This document shows positions 1 to 12,517 of a stretch of 64,000 nt of DNA, piece after piece (the stretch's first letter is position 1; every line of letters begins with the position of its first letter). A model generated the notes under the pieces. That model was not told where the DNA came from. It ran no database searches and saw only the letters and a program-made list of their open reading frames with translations. Both the position numbers and the translations under genes were made by a program. The DNA lies in NCBI GenBank assembly GCA_037893245.1, contig JBAIAA010000434.1, positions 186,001 through 250,000 of the forward strand. The letters run 5' to 3'. This DNA comes from Crossaster papposus. Lineage: Eukaryota > Echinodermata > Asteroidea > Velatida > Solasteridae.

Positions 1-137
1 TCCCTTTACATATTTCTTATGCACACTTCTTTCCCTTTACATATTCCTTATGCACACTTCTTTCCCTTTACATATTCCTTATGCACACTTCTTTCCCTTT
101 ACATATTTCTTATGCACACTTCTTTCCCTTTACATAT

Positions 138-186
138 TTAACTCGAGGGCTTGTTCCCACATCATGTGTTTATTTCTTATGCACAC
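138..186 (+). repeat. Cassette plus 13-bp truncated unit
   Basis: An intact 36-bp cassette (138-173) is followed by a truncated unit of only TTCTTATGCACAC (174-186), then full units. The cassette can be read as a 31-bp core (starts AACTCGAGGG, ends ATGTGTT) flanked by the 5-bp direct repeat TATTT, one copy of which belongs to the normal unit. This copy starts the 1.24-kb block that recurs from 4,920. Confidence 0.92.
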
Positions 187-1146
187 TTCTTATGCACACT
201 TCTTTCCCTTTACATATTTCTTATGCACACTTCTTTCCCTTTACATATTTCTTATGCACACTTCTTTCCCTTTACATATTTCTTATGCACACTTCTTTCC
301 CTTTACATATTTCTTATGCACACTTCTTTCCCTTTACATATTTCTTATGCACACTTCTTTCCCTTTACATATTTCGTATGCACACTTCTTTCCCTTTACA
401 TATTTCTTATGCACACTTCTTTCCCTTTACATATTTCTTATGCACACTTCTTTCCCTTTACATATTCCTTATGCACACTTCTTTCCCTTTACATATTTCT
501 TATGCACACTTCTTTCACTTTACATATTTCTTATGCACACTTCTTTCCCTTTACATATTTCTTATGCACACTTCTTTCCCTTTACATATTTCTTTTGCAC
601 ACTTCTTTCCCTTTACATATTTCTTATGCACACTTCTTTCCCTTTACATATTTCTTATGCACACTTCTTTCCCTTTACATATTTCTTATGCACACTTCTT
701 TCCCTTTACATATTTCTTATGCACACTTCTTTCCCTTTACATATTTCTTATGCACACTTCTTTCCCTTTACATATTTCTTATGCACACTTCTTTCCCTTT
801 ACATATTTCTTATGCACACTTCTTTCCCTTTACATATTTCTTATGCACACTTCTTTCCCTTTACATATTTCTTATGCACACTTCTTTCCCTTTACATATT
901 TCTTATGCACACTTCTTTCCCTTTACATATTTCTTATGCACACTTCTTTCCCTTTATTATTTCTTATGCACACTTCTTTCCCTTTACATATTTCTTATGC
1001 ACACTTCTTTCCCTTTACATATTTCTTATGCACACTTCTTTCCCTTTACATATTTCTTATGCACACTTTTTTCCCTTTACATATTTCTTATGCACACTTC
1101 TTTCCCTTTACATATTTCTTATGCACACTTCTTTCCCTTTACATAT

Positions 1147-1391
1147 TTAACTCGAGGGCTTGTTCCCACATCATGTGTTTATTTCTTATGCACACTTCTT
1201 TCCCTTTACATATTTAACTCGAGGGCTTGTTCCCACATCATGTGTTTATTTCTTATGCACACTTCTTTCCCTTTACATATTTCTTATGCACACTTCTTTC
1301 CCTTTACATATTTCTTATGCACACTTCTTTCCCTTTACATATTTAACTCGAGGGCTTGTTCCCACATCATGTGTTTATTTCTTATGCACAC
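1147..1391 (+). repeat. Cassette triad (1147, 1214, 1343) plus truncated unit
   Basis: There are three intact cassettes at 1,147-1,182, 1,214-1,249 and 1,343-1,378. They are separated by one and three units, giving start spacings of 67 and 129 bp. The 13-bp truncated unit follows at 1,379-1,391. Upstream lie the 30-bp unit variant (TTTATTAT near 955) and the CTTTTTTCCC variant near 1,068, a marker order that recurs before other triads. Confidence 0.92.
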
Positions 1392-3258
1392 TTCTTATGC
1401 ACACTTCTTTCCCTTTACATATTTCTTATGCACACTTCTTTCCCTTTACATATTTCTTATGCACACTTCTTTCCCTTTACATATTTCTTATGCACACTTC
1501 TTTCCCTTTACATATTTCTTATGCACACTTCTTTCCCTTTACATATTTCTTATGCACACTTCTTTCCCTTTACATATTTCTTATGCACACTTCTTTCCCT
1601 TTACATATTTCTTATGCACACTTCTTTCCCTTTACATATTTCTTATGCACACTTCTTTCCCTTTACATATTTCTTATGCACACTTCTTTCCCTTTACATA
1701 TTTCTTATGCACACTTATTTCCCTTTACATATTTCTTATGCACACTTCTTTCCCTTTACATATTTCTTATGCACACTTCTTTCCCTTTACATATTTCTTA
1801 TGCACACTTCTTTCCCTTTACATATTTCTTATGCACACTTCTTTCCCTTTACATATTTCTTATGCACACTTCTTTCCCTTTACATATTTATTATGCACAC
1901 TTCTTTCCCTTTACATATTTCTTATGCACACTTCTTTCCCTTTACATATTTCTTATGCACACTTCTTTCCCTTTACATATTTCTTATGCACACTTCTTTC
2001 CCTTTACATATTCCTTATGCACACTTCTTTCCCTTTACATATTTCTTATGCACACTTCTTTCCCTTTACATATTTCTTATGCACACTTCTTTCCCTTTAC
2101 ATATTTCTTATGCACACTTCTTTCCCTTTACATATTTCTTATGCACACTTCTTTCCCTTTACATATTTCTTATGCACACTTCTTTCCCTTTACATATTTC
2201 TTATGCACACTTCTTTCCCTTTACATATTTCTTATGCACACTTCTTTCCCTTTACATATTTCTTATGCACACTTCTTTCACTTTACATATTTCTTATGCA
2301 CACTTCTTTCCCTTTACATATTTCTTATGCACACTTCTTTCCCTTTACATATTTCTTATGCACACTTCTTTCCCTTTACATATTTCTTATGCACACTTCT
2401 TTCCCTTTACATATTTCTTATGCACACTTCTTTCCCTTTACATATTTCTTATGCACACTTCTTTCCCTTTACATATTTCTTATGCACACTTCTTTCCCTT
2501 TACATATTTCTTATGCACACTTCTTTCCCTTTACATATTTCTTATGCACACTTCTTTCCCTTTACATATTTCTTATGCACACTTCTTTCCCTTTACATAT
2601 TTCTTATGCACACTTATTTCCCTTTACATATTTCTTATGCACACTTCTTTCCCTTTACATATTTCTTATGCACACTTCTTTCCCTTTACATATTTCTTAT
2701 GCACACTTCTTTCCCTTTACATATTTCTTATGCACACTTCTTTCCCTTTACATATTTCTTATGCACACTTCTTTCCCTTTACATATTTCTTATGCACACT
2801 TCTTTCCCTTTACATATTTCTTATGCACACTTCTTTCCCTTTACATATTTCTTATGCACACTTCTTTCCCTTTACATATTTCTTATGCACACTTCTTTCC
2901 CTTTACATATTCCTTATGCACACTTCTTTCCCTTTACATATTTCTTATGCACACTTCTTTCCCTTTACATATTTCTTATGCACACTTCTTTCCCTTTACA
3001 TATTTCTTATGCACACTTCTTTCCCTTTACATATTTCTTATGCACACTTCTTTCCCTTTACATATTTCTTATGCACACTTCTTTCCCTTTACATATTTCT
3101 TATGCACACTTCTTTCCCTTTACATATTTCTTATGCACACTTCTTTCCCTTTACATATTTCTTATGCACACTTCTTTCCCTTTACATATTTCTTATGCAC
3201 ACTTCTTTCACTTTACATATTTCTTATGCACACTTCTTTCCCTTTACATATTTCTTAT

Positions 3259-3515
3259 GCAAACTTCTTTCCCTTTACATATTTCTTATGCAAACTTCTT
3301 TCCCTTTACATATTTCTTATGCACACTTCTTTCCATTTACATATTTCTTATGCACACTTCTTTCCCTTTACATATTTCTTATGCAAACTTCTTTCCCTTT
3401 ACATATTTCTTATGCACACTACTTTCCATTTACATATTTCTTATGCACACTTCTTTCCCTTTACATATTTCTTATGCACACTTCTTTCCCTTTACATATT
3501 TCTTATGCGCACTTC
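3259..3515 (+). repeat. Variant module with GCAAAC, CCATTTAC and GCGCAC units
   Basis: A block of variant units: GCAAAC at 3,259, 3,290 and 3,383, CCATTTAC near 3,333 and 3,427, and GCGCAC at 3,507. The 3,290-to-3,507 distance is 217 bp, seven units. The same ordered markers with the same 217-bp span occur at 10,680 and 12,518. This copy has one extra GCAAAC unit in front. Confidence 0.88.
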
Positions 3516-3956
3516 TTTCCCTTTACATATTTCTTATGCACACTTCTTTCCCTTTACATATTTCTTATGCACACTTCTTTCCCTTTACATATTTCTTATG
3601 CACACTTCTTTCCCTTTACATATTTCTTATGCACACTTCTTTCCCTTTACATATTTCTTATGCACACTTCTTTCCCTTTACATATTTCTTATGCACACTT
3701 CTTTCCCTTTACATATTTCTTATGCACACTTCTTTCCCTTTACATATTTCTTATGCACACTTCTTTCCCTTTACATATTTCTTATGCACACTTCTTTCCC
3801 TTTACATATTTCTTATGCACACTTCTTTCCCTTTACATATTTCTTATGCACACTTCTTTCCCTTTACATATTTCTTATGCACACTTCTTTCCCTTTACAT
3901 ATTTCTTATGCACACTTCTTTCCCTTTACATATTTCTTATGCACACTTCTTTCCCT

Positions 3957-4150
3957 TTATTATTTCTTATGCACACTTCTTTCCCTTTACATATTTCTTA
4001 TGCACACTTCTTTCCCTTTACATATTTCTTATGCACACTTCTTTCCCTTTATTATTTCTTATGCACACTTCTTTCCCTTTACATATTTCTTATGCACACT
4101 TCTTTCCCTTTACATATTTCTTATGCACACTTCTTTCCCTTTATTATTTC
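3957..4150 (+). repeat. Three 30-bp unit variants close together
   Basis: The unit end ACATAT is replaced by the 1-bp-shorter ATTAT form near 3,957, 4,050 and 4,141. Elsewhere this 30-bp variant occurs once before a cassette triad (near 955, 5,737, 6,943, 9,557, 11,349, 13,093 and 15,677). Here it is tripled, consistent with a local 90-bp duplication. Confidence 0.85.
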
Positions 4151-4333
4151 TTATGCACACTTCTTTCCCTTTACATATTTCTTATGCACACTTCTTTCCC
4201 TTTACATATTTCTTATGCACACTTCTTTCCCTTTACATATTTCTTCTGCACACTTTTTTCCCTTTACATATTTCTTATGCACACTTCTTTCCCTTTACAT
4301 ATTTCTTATGCACACTTCTTTCCCTTTACATAT

Positions 4334-4578
4334 TTAACTCGAGGGCTTGTTCCCACATCATGTGTTTATTTCTTATGCACATTTCTTTCCCTTTACATAT
4401 TTAACTCGAGGGCTTGTTCCCACATCATGTGTTTATTTCTTATGCACACTTCTTTCCCTTTACATATTTCTTATGCACACTTCTTTCCCTTTACATATTT
4501 CTTATGCACACTTCTTTCCCTTTACATATTTAACTCGAGGGCTTGTTCCCACATCATGTGTTTATTTCTTATGCACAC
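4334..4578 (+). repeat. Cassette triad (4334, 4401, 4530) plus truncated unit
   Basis: There are three intact cassettes at 4,334-4,369, 4,401-4,436 and 4,530-4,565. Spacing is the same 67 and 129 bp as in the first triad, and the 13-bp truncated unit follows at 4,566-4,578. The unit between the first two cassettes carries GCACATTTC in place of GCACACTTC, a private substitution. Confidence 0.92.
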
Positions 4579-4919
4579 TTCTTATGCACACTTCTTTCCC
4601 TTTACATATTTCTTATGCACACTTCTTTCCCTTTACATATTTCTTATGCACACTTCTTTCCCTTTACATATTTCTTATGCACACTTCTTTCCCTTTACAT
4701 ATTTCTTATGCACACTTCTTTCCCTTTACATATTTCTTATGCACACTTCTTTCCCTTTACATATTTCTTATGCACACTTCTTTCCCTTTACATATTTCTT
4801 ATGCACACTTCTTTCCCTTTACATATTCCTTATGCACACTTCTTTCCCTTTACATATTCCTTATGCACACTTCTTTCCCTTTACATATTTCTTATGCACA
4901 CTTCTTTCCCTTTACATAT

Positions 4920-4968
4920 TTAACTCGAGGGCTTGTTCCCACATCATGTGTTTATTTCTTATGCACAC
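4920..4968 (+). repeat. Cassette plus 13-bp truncated unit
   Basis: An intact cassette at 4,920-4,955 and a truncated unit at 4,956-4,968. The distance to the next cassette at 5,929 is 1,009 bp, identical to that between 138 and 1,147. Matching variants between the two intervals show they are copies. Confidence 0.92.
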
Positions 4969-5928
4969 TTCTTATGCACACTTCTTTCCCTTTACATATT
5001 TCTTATGCACACTTCTTTCCCTTTACATATTTCTTATGCACACTTCTTTCCCTTTACATATTTCTTATGCACACTTCTTTCCCTTTACATATTTCTTATG
5101 CACACTTCTTTCCCTTTACATATTTCTTATGCACACTTCTTTCCCTTTACATATTTCTTATGCACACTTCTTTCCCTTTACATATTTCTTATGCACACTT
5201 CTTTCCCTTTACATATTTCTTATGCACACTTCTTTCCCTTTACATATTCCTTATGCACACTTCTTTCCCTTTACATATTTCTTATGCACACTTCTTTCAC
5301 TTTACATATTTCTTATGCACACTTCTTTCCCTTTACATATTTCTTATGCACACTTCTTTCCCTTTACATATTTCTTTTGCACACTTCTTTCCCTTTACAT
5401 ATTTCTTATGCACACTTCTTTCCCTTTACATATTTCTTATGCACACTTCTTTCCCTTTACATATTTCTTATGCACACTTCTTTCCCTTTACATATTTCTT
5501 ATGCACACTTCTTTCCCTTTACATATTTCTTATGCACACTTCTTTCCCTTTACATATTTCTTATGCACACTTCTGTCCCTTTACATATTTCTTATGCACA
5601 CTTCTTTCCCTTTACATATTTCTTATGCACACTTCTTTCCCTTTACATATTTCTTATGCACACTTCTTTCCCTTTACATATTTCTTATGCACACTTCTTT
5701 CCCTTTACATATTTCTTATGCACACTTCTTTCCCTTTATTATTTCTTATGCACACTTCTTTCCCTTTACATATTTCTTATGCACACTTCTTTCCCTTTAC
5801 ATATTTCTTATGCACACTTCTTTCCCTTTACATATTTCTTATGCACACTTTTTTCCCTTTACATATTTCTTATGCACACTTCTTTCCCTTTACATATTTC
5901 TTATGCACACTTCTTTCCCTTTACATAT

Positions 5929-6173
5929 TTAACTCGAGGGCTTGTTCCCACATCATGTGTTTATTTCTTATGCACACTTCTTTCCCTTTACATATTTAAC
6001 TCGAGGGCTTGTTCCCACATCATGTGTTTATTTCTTATGCACACTTCTTTCCCTTTACATATTTCTTATGCACACTTCTTTCCCTTTACATATTTCTTAT
6101 GCACACTTCTTTCCCTTTACATATTTAACTCGAGGGCTTGTTCCCACATCATGTGTTTATTTCTTATGCACAC
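5929..6173 (+). repeat. Cassette triad (5929, 5996, 6125) plus truncated unit
   Basis: Three intact cassettes spaced 67 and 129 bp with the 13-bp truncated unit at 6,161-6,173. The 30-bp unit variant (near 5,737) and CTTTTTTCCC (near 5,850) precede it at the same distances as in the triad at 1,147. Confidence 0.92.
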
Positions 6174-7071
6174 TTCTTATGCACACTTCTTTCCCTTTAC
6201 ATATTTCTTATGCACACTTCTTTCCCTTTACATATTTCTTATGCACACTTCTTTCCCTTTACATATTTCTTATGCACACTTCTTTCCCTTTACATATTTC
6301 TTATGCACACTTCTTTCCCTTTACATATTTCTTATGCACACTTCTTTCCCTTTACATATTTCTTATGCACACTTCTTTCCCTTTACATATTTCTTATGCA
6401 CACTTCTTTCCCTTTACATATTTCTTATGCACACTTCTTTCCCTTTACATATTTCTTATGCACACTTCTTTCCCTTTACATATTCCTTATGCACACTTCT
6501 TTCCCTTTACATATTCCTTATGCACACTTCTTTCCCTTTACATATTTCTTAAGCACACTTCTTTCCCTTTACATATTTCTTATGCACACTTCTTTCCCTT
6601 TACATATTTCTTATGCACACTTCTTTCCCTTTACATATTTCTTATGCACACTTCTTTCCCTTTACATATTTCTTATGCACACTTCTTTCCCTTTACATAT
6701 TTCTTATGCACACTTCTTTCCCTTTACATATTTCTTATGCACACTTCTTTCCCTTTACATATTTCTTATGCACACTTCTTTCCCTTTACATATTTCTTAT
6801 GCACACTTCTTTCCCTTTACATATTTCTTATGCACACTTCTTTCCCTTTACATATTTCTTATGCACACTTCTTTCCCTTTACATATTTCTTATGCACACT
6901 TCTTTCCCTTTACATATTTCTTATGCACACTTCTTTCCCTTTATTATTTCTTATGCACACTTCTTTCCCTTTACATATTTCTTATGCACACTTCTTTCCC
7001 TTTACATATTTCTTATGCACACTTCTTTCCCTTTACATATTTCTTATGCACACTTCTTTCCCTTTACATAT

Positions 7072-7316
7072 TTAACTCGAGGGCTTGTTCCCACATCATG
7101 TGTTTATTTCGTATGCACACTTCTTTCCCTTTACATATTTAACTCGAGGGCTTGTTCCCACATCATGTGTTTATTTCTTATGCACACTTCTTTCCCTTTA
7201 CATATTTCTTATGCACACTTCTTTCCCTTTACATATTTCTTATGCACACTTCTTTCCCTTTACATATTTAACTCGAGGGCTTGTTCCCACATCATGTGTT
7301 TATTTCTTATGCACAC
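7072..7316 (+). repeat. Cassette triad (7072, 7139, 7268) plus truncated unit
   Basis: Three intact cassettes spaced 67 and 129 bp, with a truncated unit at 7,304-7,316. The unit between the first two reads TTTCGTATG, a private change that adds a CpG. This triad starts the cassette series that is repeated from 13,223. Confidence 0.92.
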
Positions 7317-8804
7317 TTCTTATGCACACTTCTTTCCCTTTACATATTTCTTATGCACACTTCTTTCCCTTTACATATTTCTTATGCACACTTCTTTCCC
7401 TTTACATATTTCTTATGCACACTTTTTTCCCTTTACATATTTCTTATGCACACTTCTTTCCCTTTACATATTTCTTATGCACACTTCTTTCCCTTTACAT
7501 ATTTCTTATGCACACTTCTTTCACTTTACATATTTCTTATGCACACTTCTTTCCCTTTACATATTTCTTATGCACACTTCTTTCCCTTTACATATTTCTT
7601 ATGCACACTTCTTTCACTTTACATATTTCTTATGCACACTTCTTTCCCTTTACATATTTCTTATGCACACTTCTTTCCCTTTACATATTTCTTATGCAAA
7701 CTTCTTTCCCTTTACATATTTCTTATGCACACTTCTTTCCATTTACATATTTCTTATGCACACTTCTTTCCCTTTACATATTTCTTATGCACACTTCTTT
7801 CCCTTTACATATTTCTTATGCACACTTCTTTCCCTTTACATATTTCTTATGCACACTTCTTTCCCTTTACATATTTCTTATGCAAACTTCTTTCCCTTTA
7901 CATATTTCTTATGCACACTTCTTTCTCTTTACATATTTCTTATGCACACTTCTTTCCCTTTACATATTTCTTATGCACACTTCTTTCCCTTTACATATTT
8001 CTTATGCACACTTCTTTCCCTTTACATATTTCTTATGCACACTTCTTTCCCTTTACATATTTCTTATGCACACTTCTTTCCCTTTACATATTTCTTATGC
8101 ACACTTCTTTCCCTTTACATATTTCTTATGCACACTTCTTTCCCTTTACATATTTCTTATGCACACTTCTTTCCCTTTACATATTTCTTATGCACACTTC
8201 TTTCCCGTTACATATTTCTTATGCACACTTCTTTCCCTTTACATATTTCTTATGCACACTTCTTTCCCTTTACATATTTCTTATGCACACTTCTTTCCCT
8301 TTACATATTTCTTATGCAAACTTCTTTCCCTTTACATATTTCTTATGCACACTTCTTTCCCTTTACATATTTCTTATGCACACTTCTTTCCCTTTACATA
8401 TTTCTTATGCACACTTCTTTCCCTTTACATATTTCTTATGCACACTTCTTTCCCTTTACATATTTCTTATGCACACTTCTTTCCCTTTACATATTTCTTA
8501 TGCACACTTCTTTCCCTTTACATATTTCTTATGCACACTTCTTTCCCTTTACATATTTCTTATGCACACTTCCTTCCCTTTACATATTTCTTATGCACAC
8601 TTCTTTCCCTTTACATATTTCTTATGCACACTTCTTTCCCTTTACATATTTCTTATGCACACTTCTTTCCCTTTACATATTTCTTATGCACACTTCTTTC
8701 CCTTTACATATTTCTTATGCACACTTCTTTCCCTTTACATATTTCTTATGCACACTTCTTTCCCTTTACATATTTCTTATGCACACTTCTTTCCCTTTAC
8801 ATTT

Positions 8805-9129
8805 TTAACTCGAGGGCTTGTTCCCACATCATGTGTTTATTTCTTATGCACACTTCTTTCCCTTTACATATTTCTTATGCACACTTCTTTCCCTTTACAT
8901 ATTTCTTATGCACACTTCTTTCCCTTTACATATTTCTTATGCACACTTCTTTCCCTTTACATTTTTAACTCGAGGGCTTGTTCCCACATCATGTGTTTAT
9001 TTCTTATGCACACTTCTTTCCCTTTACATATTTCTTATGCACACTTCTTTCCCTTTACATATTTCTTATGCACACTTCTTTCCCTTTACATATTTAACTC
9101 GAGGGCTTGTTCCCACATCATGTGTTTAT
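8805..9129 (+). repeat. Cassette group (8805, 8965, 9094), wider spacing
   Basis: Cassettes at 8,805-8,840, 8,965-9,000 and 9,094-9,129 are spaced 160 and 129 bp (four and three units). The units just before the first two end ACATTT instead of ACATAT. No truncated unit follows. The same arrangement recurs at 14,925. Confidence 0.92.
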
Positions 9130-9748
9130 TTCTTATGCACACTTCTTTCCCTTTACATATTTCTTATGCACACTTCTTTCCCTTTACATATTTCTTATGC
9201 ACACTTCTTTCCCTTTACATATTTATTATGCACACTTCTTTCCCTTTACATATTTCTTATGCACACTTCTTTCCCTTTACATATTTCTTATGCACACTTC
9301 TTTCCCTTTACATATTTCTTATGCACACTTCTTTCCCTTTACATATTTCTTATGCACACTTCTTTCCCTTTACATATTTCTTATGCACACTTCTTTCCCT
9401 TTACATATTTCTTATGCACACTTCTTTCCCTTTACATATTTCTTATGCACACTTCTTTCCCTTTACATATTTCTTATGCACACTTCTTTCCCTTTATATA
9501 TTTATTATGCACACTTCTTTCCCTTTACATATTTCTTATGCACACTTCTTTCCCTTTATTATTTCTTATGCACACTTCTTTCCCTTTACATATTTCTTAT
9601 GCAAACTTCTTTCCCTTTACATATTTCTTATGCACACTTCTTTCCCTTTACATATTTCTTATGCACACTTTTTTCCCTTTACATATTTCTTATGCACACT
9701 TCTTTCCCTTTACATATTTCTTATGCACACTTCTTTCCCTTTACATAT

Positions 9749-9980
9749 TTAACTCGAGGGCTTGTTCCCACATCATGTGTTTATTTCTTATGCACACTTC
9801 TTTCCCTTTACATATTTAACTCGAGGGCTTGTTCCCACATCATGTGTTTATTTCTTATGCACACTTCTTTCCCTTTACATATTTCTTATGCACTCTTCTT
9901 TCCCTTTACACATTTCTTATGCACACTTCTTTCCCTTTACATATTTAACTCGAGGGCTTGTTCCCACATCATGTGTTTAT
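9749..9980 (+). repeat. Cassette triad (9749, 9816, 9945), no truncated unit
   Basis: Three intact cassettes are spaced 67 and 129 bp, followed directly by full units. Inside it, one unit reads GCACTCTTC near 9,891, shared with the copy at 16,011, and the next unit reads TTTACACATT near 9,907, which the copy lacks. Confidence 0.92.
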
Positions 9981-10476
9981 TTCTTATGCACACTTCTTTC
10001 CCTTTACATATTTCTTATGCACACTTCTTTCCCTTTACATATTTCTTATGCACACTTCTTTCCCTTTACATATTTCTTATGCACACTTCTTTCCCTTTAC
10101 ATATTTCTTATGCACACTTCTTTCCCTTTACATATTTCTTATGCACACTTCTTTCCCTTTACATATTTCTTATGCACACTTCTTTCACTTTACATATTTC
10201 TTATGCACACTTCTTTCCCTTTACATATTTCTTATGCACACTTCTTTCCCTTTACATATTTCTTATGCACACTTCTTTCCCTTTACATATTTCTTATGCA
10301 CACTTCTTTCTCTTTACATATTTCTTATGCACACTTCTTTCCCTTTACATATTTCTTATGCAAACTTCTTTCCCTTTACATATTTCTTATGCACACTTCT
10401 TTCCCTTTACATATTTCTTATGCACACTTCTTTCCCTTTACATATTTCTTATGCACACTTCTTTCCCTTTACATAT

Positions 10477-10579
10477 TTAACTCGAGGGCTTGTTCCCACA
10501 TCATGTGTTTGTTTCTTATGCACACTTCTTTCCCTTTACATATTTAACTCGAGGGCTTGTTCCCACATCATGTGTTTAT
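10477..10579 (+). repeat. Cassette doublet (10477, 10544)
   Basis: Two cassettes are spaced 67 bp. The first ends GTTTGT instead of GTTTAT (near 10,510), a substitution shared with the cassette at 16,597, which confirms the larger duplication. Confidence 0.92.
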
Positions 10580-10679
10580 TTCTTATGCACACTTCTTTCC
10601 CTTTACATATTTCTTATGCACACTTCTTTCCCTTTACATATTTCTTATGCACACTTCTTTCCCTTTACATATTTCTTAT

Positions 10680-10905
10680 GCAAACTTCTTTCCCTTTACA
10701 TATTTCTTATGCACACTTCTTTCCATTTACATATTTCTTATGCACACTTCTTTCCCTTTACATATTTCTTATGCAAACTTCTTTCCCTTTACATATTTCT
10801 TATGCACACTTCTTTCCATTTACATATTTCTTATGCACACTTCTTTCCCTTTACATATTTCTTATGCACACTTCTTTCCCTTTACATATTTCTTATGCGC
10901 ACTTC
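10680..10905 (+). repeat. Variant module, second copy (GCAAAC, CCATTTAC, GCGCAC)
   Basis: The ordered markers are GCAAAC at 10,680 and 10,773, CCATTTAC near 10,723 and 10,816, and GCGCAC at 10,897. The span from first to last marker is 217 bp, as in the copies at 3,290 and 12,518. Confidence 0.88.
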
Positions 10906-11539
10906 TTTCCCTTTACATATTTCTTATGCACACTTCTTTCCCTTTACATATTTCTTATGCACACTTCTTTCCCTTTACATATTTCTTATGCACACTTCTT
11001 TCCCTTTACATATTTCTTATGCACACTTCTTTCCCTTTACATATTTCTTATGCACACTTCTTTCCCTTTACATATTTCTTATGCACACTTCTTTCCCTTT
11101 ACATATTTCTTATGCACACTTCTTTCCCTTTACATATTTCTTATGCACACTTCTTTCCCTTTACATATTTCTTATGCACACTTCTTTCCCTTTACATATT
11201 TCTTATGCACACTTCTTTCCCTTTACATATTTCTTATGCACACTTCTTTCCCTTTACATATTTCTTATGCACACTTCTTTCCCTTTACATATTTCTTATG
11301 CACACTTCTTTCCCTTTACATATTTCTTATGCACACTTCTTTCCCTTTATTATTTCTTATGCACACTTCTTTCCCTTTACATATTTCTTATGCACACTTC
11401 TTTCCCTTTACATATTTCTTATGCACACTTCTTTCCCTTTACATATTTCTTATGCACACTTTTTTCCCTTTACATATTTCTTATGCACACTTCTTTCCCT
11501 TTACATATTTCTTATGCACACTTCTTTCCCTTTACATAT

Positions 11540-11797
11540 TTAACTCGAGGGCTTGTTCCCACATCATGTGTTTATTTCTTATGCACACTTCTTTCCCTTT
11601 ACATATTTAACTCGAGGGCTTGTTCCCACATCATGTGTTTATTTCTTATGCACACTTCTTTCCCTTTACATATTTCTTATGCACACTTCTTTCCCTTTAC
11701 ATATTTCTTATGCACACTTCTTTCCCTTTACATATTTAACTCGAGGGCTTGTTCCCACATCATGTGTTTATTTCTTATGCACACTTCTTATGCACAC
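11540..11797 (+). repeat. Cassette triad (11540, 11607, 11736) plus two truncated units
   Basis: Three intact cassettes are spaced 67 and 129 bp. Uniquely in the window, two 13-bp truncated units follow in tandem (11,772-11,784 and 11,785-11,797). This indicates slippage or exchange using the 13-bp segment as homology. Confidence 0.92.
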
Positions 11798-12517
11798 TTC
11801 TTATGCACACTTCTTTCCCTTTACATATTTCTTATGCACACTTCTTTCCCTTTACATATTTCTTATGCACACTTCTTTCCCTTTACATATTTCTTATGCA
11901 CACTTCTTTCCCTTTACATATTTCTTATGCACACTTCTTTCCCTTTACATATTTCTTATGCACACTTCTTTCCCTTTACATATTTCTTATGCACACTTCT
12001 TTCCCTTTACATATTTCTTATGCACACTTCTTTCCCTTTACATATTCCTTATGCACACTTCTTTCCCTTTACATATTTCTTATGCACACTTCTTTCCCTT
12101 TACATATTTCTTAAGCACACTTCTTTCCCTTTACATATTTCTTATGCACACTTCTTTCCCTTTACATATTTCTTATGCACACTTCTTTCCCTTTACATAT
12201 TTCTTATGCACACTTCTTTCCCTTTACATATTTCTTATGCACACTTCTTTCCCTTTACATATTTCTTATGCACACTTCTTTCCCTTTACATATTTCTTAT
12301 GCACACTTCTTTCCCTTTACATATTTCTTATGCACACTTCTTTCACTTTACATATTTCTTATGCACACTTCTTTCCCTTTACATATTTCTTATGCACACT
12401 TCTTTCCCTTTACATATTTCTTATGCACACTTCTTTCACTTTACATATTTCTTATGCACACTTCTTTCCCTTTACATATTTCTTATGCACACTTCTTTCC
12501 CTTTACATATTTCTTAT

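Larger units (their letters stand above)
138..1391 (+). repeat. 1.25-kb higher-order block, copy 1
   Basis: The block runs from cassette plus truncated unit to the triad. It recurs at 4,920-6,173 with a constant offset of 4,782 bp. Shared markers are TTCCTTATG (about 469), CACTTTACA (about 516), TTCTTTTGC (about 594), the 30-bp unit (about 955) and CTTTTTTCCC (about 1,068). TTTCGTATG near 375 is private to this copy. Confidence 0.88.
4920..6173 (+). repeat. 1.25-kb higher-order block, copy 2
   Basis: This is a copy of 138-1,391 with identical cassette spacing (1,009, 67 and 129 bp). CTTCTGTCCC near 5,575 is private to this copy. The small number of private changes indicates a fairly recent duplication. 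Confidence 0.88.
6900..10650 (+). repeat. Higher-order block, copy 1 of ~3.6-kb duplication
   Basis: The cassette order 7,072, 7,139, 7,268, 8,805, 8,965, 9,094, 9,749, 9,816, 9,945, 10,477, 10,544 recurs from 13,223 with offsets of 6,151 then 6,120 bp. Shared private variants include CTTCCTTCCC (8,571 and 14,722), GCACTCTTC (9,891 and 16,011) and GTTTGT (10,510 and 16,630). A CCCGTTACA unit near 8,207 is found only here. Block edges are approximate. Confidence 0.88.

Noticed and set aside
125-147. 3' splice site formed by pyrimidine tract followed by TAAC and CGAG in the cassette
   Set aside because: The branch-like TAAC lies after rather than before the pyrimidine tract, and there is no exon-like sequence downstream.
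161-168. CATGTG as an E-box regulatory site
   Set aside because: A six-base match to CANNTG is expected by chance, and there is no gene to regulate.
138-173. Cassette as a recognised transposon or solo terminal repeat
   Set aside because: It is only 36 bp, always at the same phase of the unit, with no coding capacity and only a weak 5-bp inverted end. One founder spread by amplification explains the pattern without mobility.
138-173. CENP-B box
   Set aside because: The box needs TTCG and CGGG elements. Neither the unit nor the cassette has them in order.
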